In this document: positions 7,022 to 7,154 of the stretch, piece after piece
How positions within the stretch are numbered: the first letter of the stretch is position 1
Layout: each line of letters begins with the position of its first letter
Origin: Shewanella sp.
GTDB lineage: Bacteria > Pseudomonadota > Gammaproteobacteria > Enterobacterales > Shewanellaceae
DNA: 7,154 nt
Reading direction: 5' to 3'
Assembly (NCBI GenBank): GCA_004195335.1
Contig: SDWK01000199.1
Span: 1-7,154, forward strand
Program-made: the position numbers and the translations under genes
The notes under the pieces: generated by a model
The model's database searches: none
Seen by the model: the letters and a program-made list of their open reading frames with translations, nothing else
What the model was told of the DNA's origin: nothing

Positions 7022-7046
7022 TTCGATGGACGCCACCTCCACCATT
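7022..7046 (+). other. att-like site: 3' tail of an Ala-accepting tmRNA/tRNA gene
   Basis: The sequence TTCGAT, three unmatched bases GGA, then CGCCACCTCCACCA has the layout of a T-loop, T-stem and acceptor strand ending in CCA. The acceptor strand CACCTCC plus ACCA would pair with a GGGGGTG 5' end through a G3-U70 wobble, the alanine identity element shared by tmRNA and tRNA-Ala. No gene body precedes it: bases 6950-7021 do not fold into the rest of a tRNA or tmRNA. It is therefore a displaced 3' fragment, as left at the far end (attR) of an element integrated into such a gene. The strong terminator behind it would be the target gene's own. tmRNA is favoured over tRNA-Ala only weakly. Confidence 0.62.
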
Positions 7047-7050
7047 AAGC

Positions 7051-7083
7051 AAAAGGGCGATCCCAATAGGGGTCGCCCTTTTT
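7051..7083 (+). terminator. Rho-independent terminator
   Basis: Bases 7051-7064 pair with 7069-7082 around an AATA loop, a 14-pair stem with one G-T wobble (7061/7072), GC-rich in the middle and flanked by four A on the left and a T-run on the right. The A/T flanks allow it to work in both directions. Its position five bases after the CCA end of the tail suggests it was the native terminator of the tmRNA/tRNA gene and now also closes transcription from the element's cargo genes. Confidence 0.88.
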
Positions 7084-7085
7084 GT

Positions 7086-7106
7086 GTGGAGGTGGCGGGA
7101 ATCGAA
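7086..7106 (-). repeat. Inverted second copy of the tmRNA/tRNA 3' tail
   Basis: On the minus strand this reads TTCGATTCCCGCCACCTCCAC, matching 18 of 21 bases of the + strand copy at 7022-7042; twelve of these (7086-7097 against 7031-7042) are contiguous. It retains the regular TTCGATTCCCG T-arm, whereas the + copy has GGA in place of TCC. Bases beyond it (7107-7110) do not restore the other T-stem strand, so this is not an intact gene end either. It is probably a second att remnant in opposite orientation, or an inverted duplication around the terminator. Confidence 0.6.
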
Positions 7107-7154
7107 GCGCAGTGAGCGCTGACTAAATGTCAGATGAGCAGCCAAGGATGGCTG
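7106..7154. repeat. Cluster of three consecutive small hairpins
   Basis: There are three perfect palindromic stems in a row: AGCGC/GCGCT (7106-7110 with 7116-7120), CTGAC/GTCAG (7119-7123 with 7129-7133, sharing two bases with the first), and CAGCCA/TGGCTG (7139-7144 with 7149-7154). The last runs to the window edge and may be longer. There is no coding potential. It could be a structured RNA, a REP-like intergenic repeat or integrase-related DNA; I cannot tell which. Confidence 0.4.

Noticed and set aside
7022..7046. A complete tRNA or tmRNA gene ending at 7046
   Set aside because: The T-stem is disrupted and the preceding bases contain no D-arm, anticodon arm or tmRNA tag region; only the 3' tail is present.
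6906..7145. Minus-strand open frame of 79 codons across the right boundary
   Set aside because: It runs through the terminator, both tRNA/tmRNA tail copies and the end of the preceding gene, so it cannot be a real coding region.
1..7154. CRISPR array or insertion sequence
   Set aside because: No regularly spaced repeats of CRISPR type, no transposase frame and no flanking IS-like terminal repeats were seen.

Overview
The window looks like the distal, cargo-bearing end of an integrative element in a gammaproteobacterium. Base composition is moderate (about 41-57% G+C in the stretches counted by hand). The right edge carries a copy of the 3' tail of an alanine-accepting tmRNA or tRNA gene followed by a strong rho-independent terminator, the usual footprint of an element integrated into such a gene. 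The genus cannot be fixed from sequence alone; Pseudomonas, Marinobacter and Shewanella relatives are all plausible.

Layout, all genes on the + strand. (1) Bases 1-213 are the last 70 codons of a YDG/SRA-type modified-DNA reader whose front part lies outside the window. (2) Bases 214-347 are intergenic and hold one small palindrome. (3) Bases 348-1265 encode a PD-(D/E)xK nuclease-like protein with a C-terminal DUF5655 domain. Three bases later, 1269-2036 encodes a membrane-anchored NERD (nuclease-related domain) protein. (4) Bases 2082-3725 encode an unrecognised 547-residue protein. It overlaps by 8 bases an 855-residue protein (3718-6285) with two phospholipase-D (HKD) motifs, which starts behind a nearly perfect Shine-Dalgarno sequence. 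(5) Bases 6329-6949 hold a gene for a small CxxC-motif protein, interrupted by one in-frame amber codon. (6) Bases 6950-7154 are non-coding: G-rich repeats, the att-like tRNA/tmRNA tail, a terminator, an inverted second copy of the tail, and three small hairpins in a row.

Interpretation. Three different nuclease-type folds (PD-(D/E)xK, NERD, PLD) beside a modified-DNA reader at an integration boundary is the typical setting of a defence island. The best candidate for an undescribed system is the coupled pair at 2082-6285: a two-HKD PLD effector plus a large partner with no recognised domain. I see no helicase, ATPase or methyltransferase in the complete genes. The pair lies between another operon and a degraded gene next to the element end, so it may be self-contained. 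The anti-phage role is inference from context; the PLD, NERD, DUF5655 and SRA calls rest on visible motifs.
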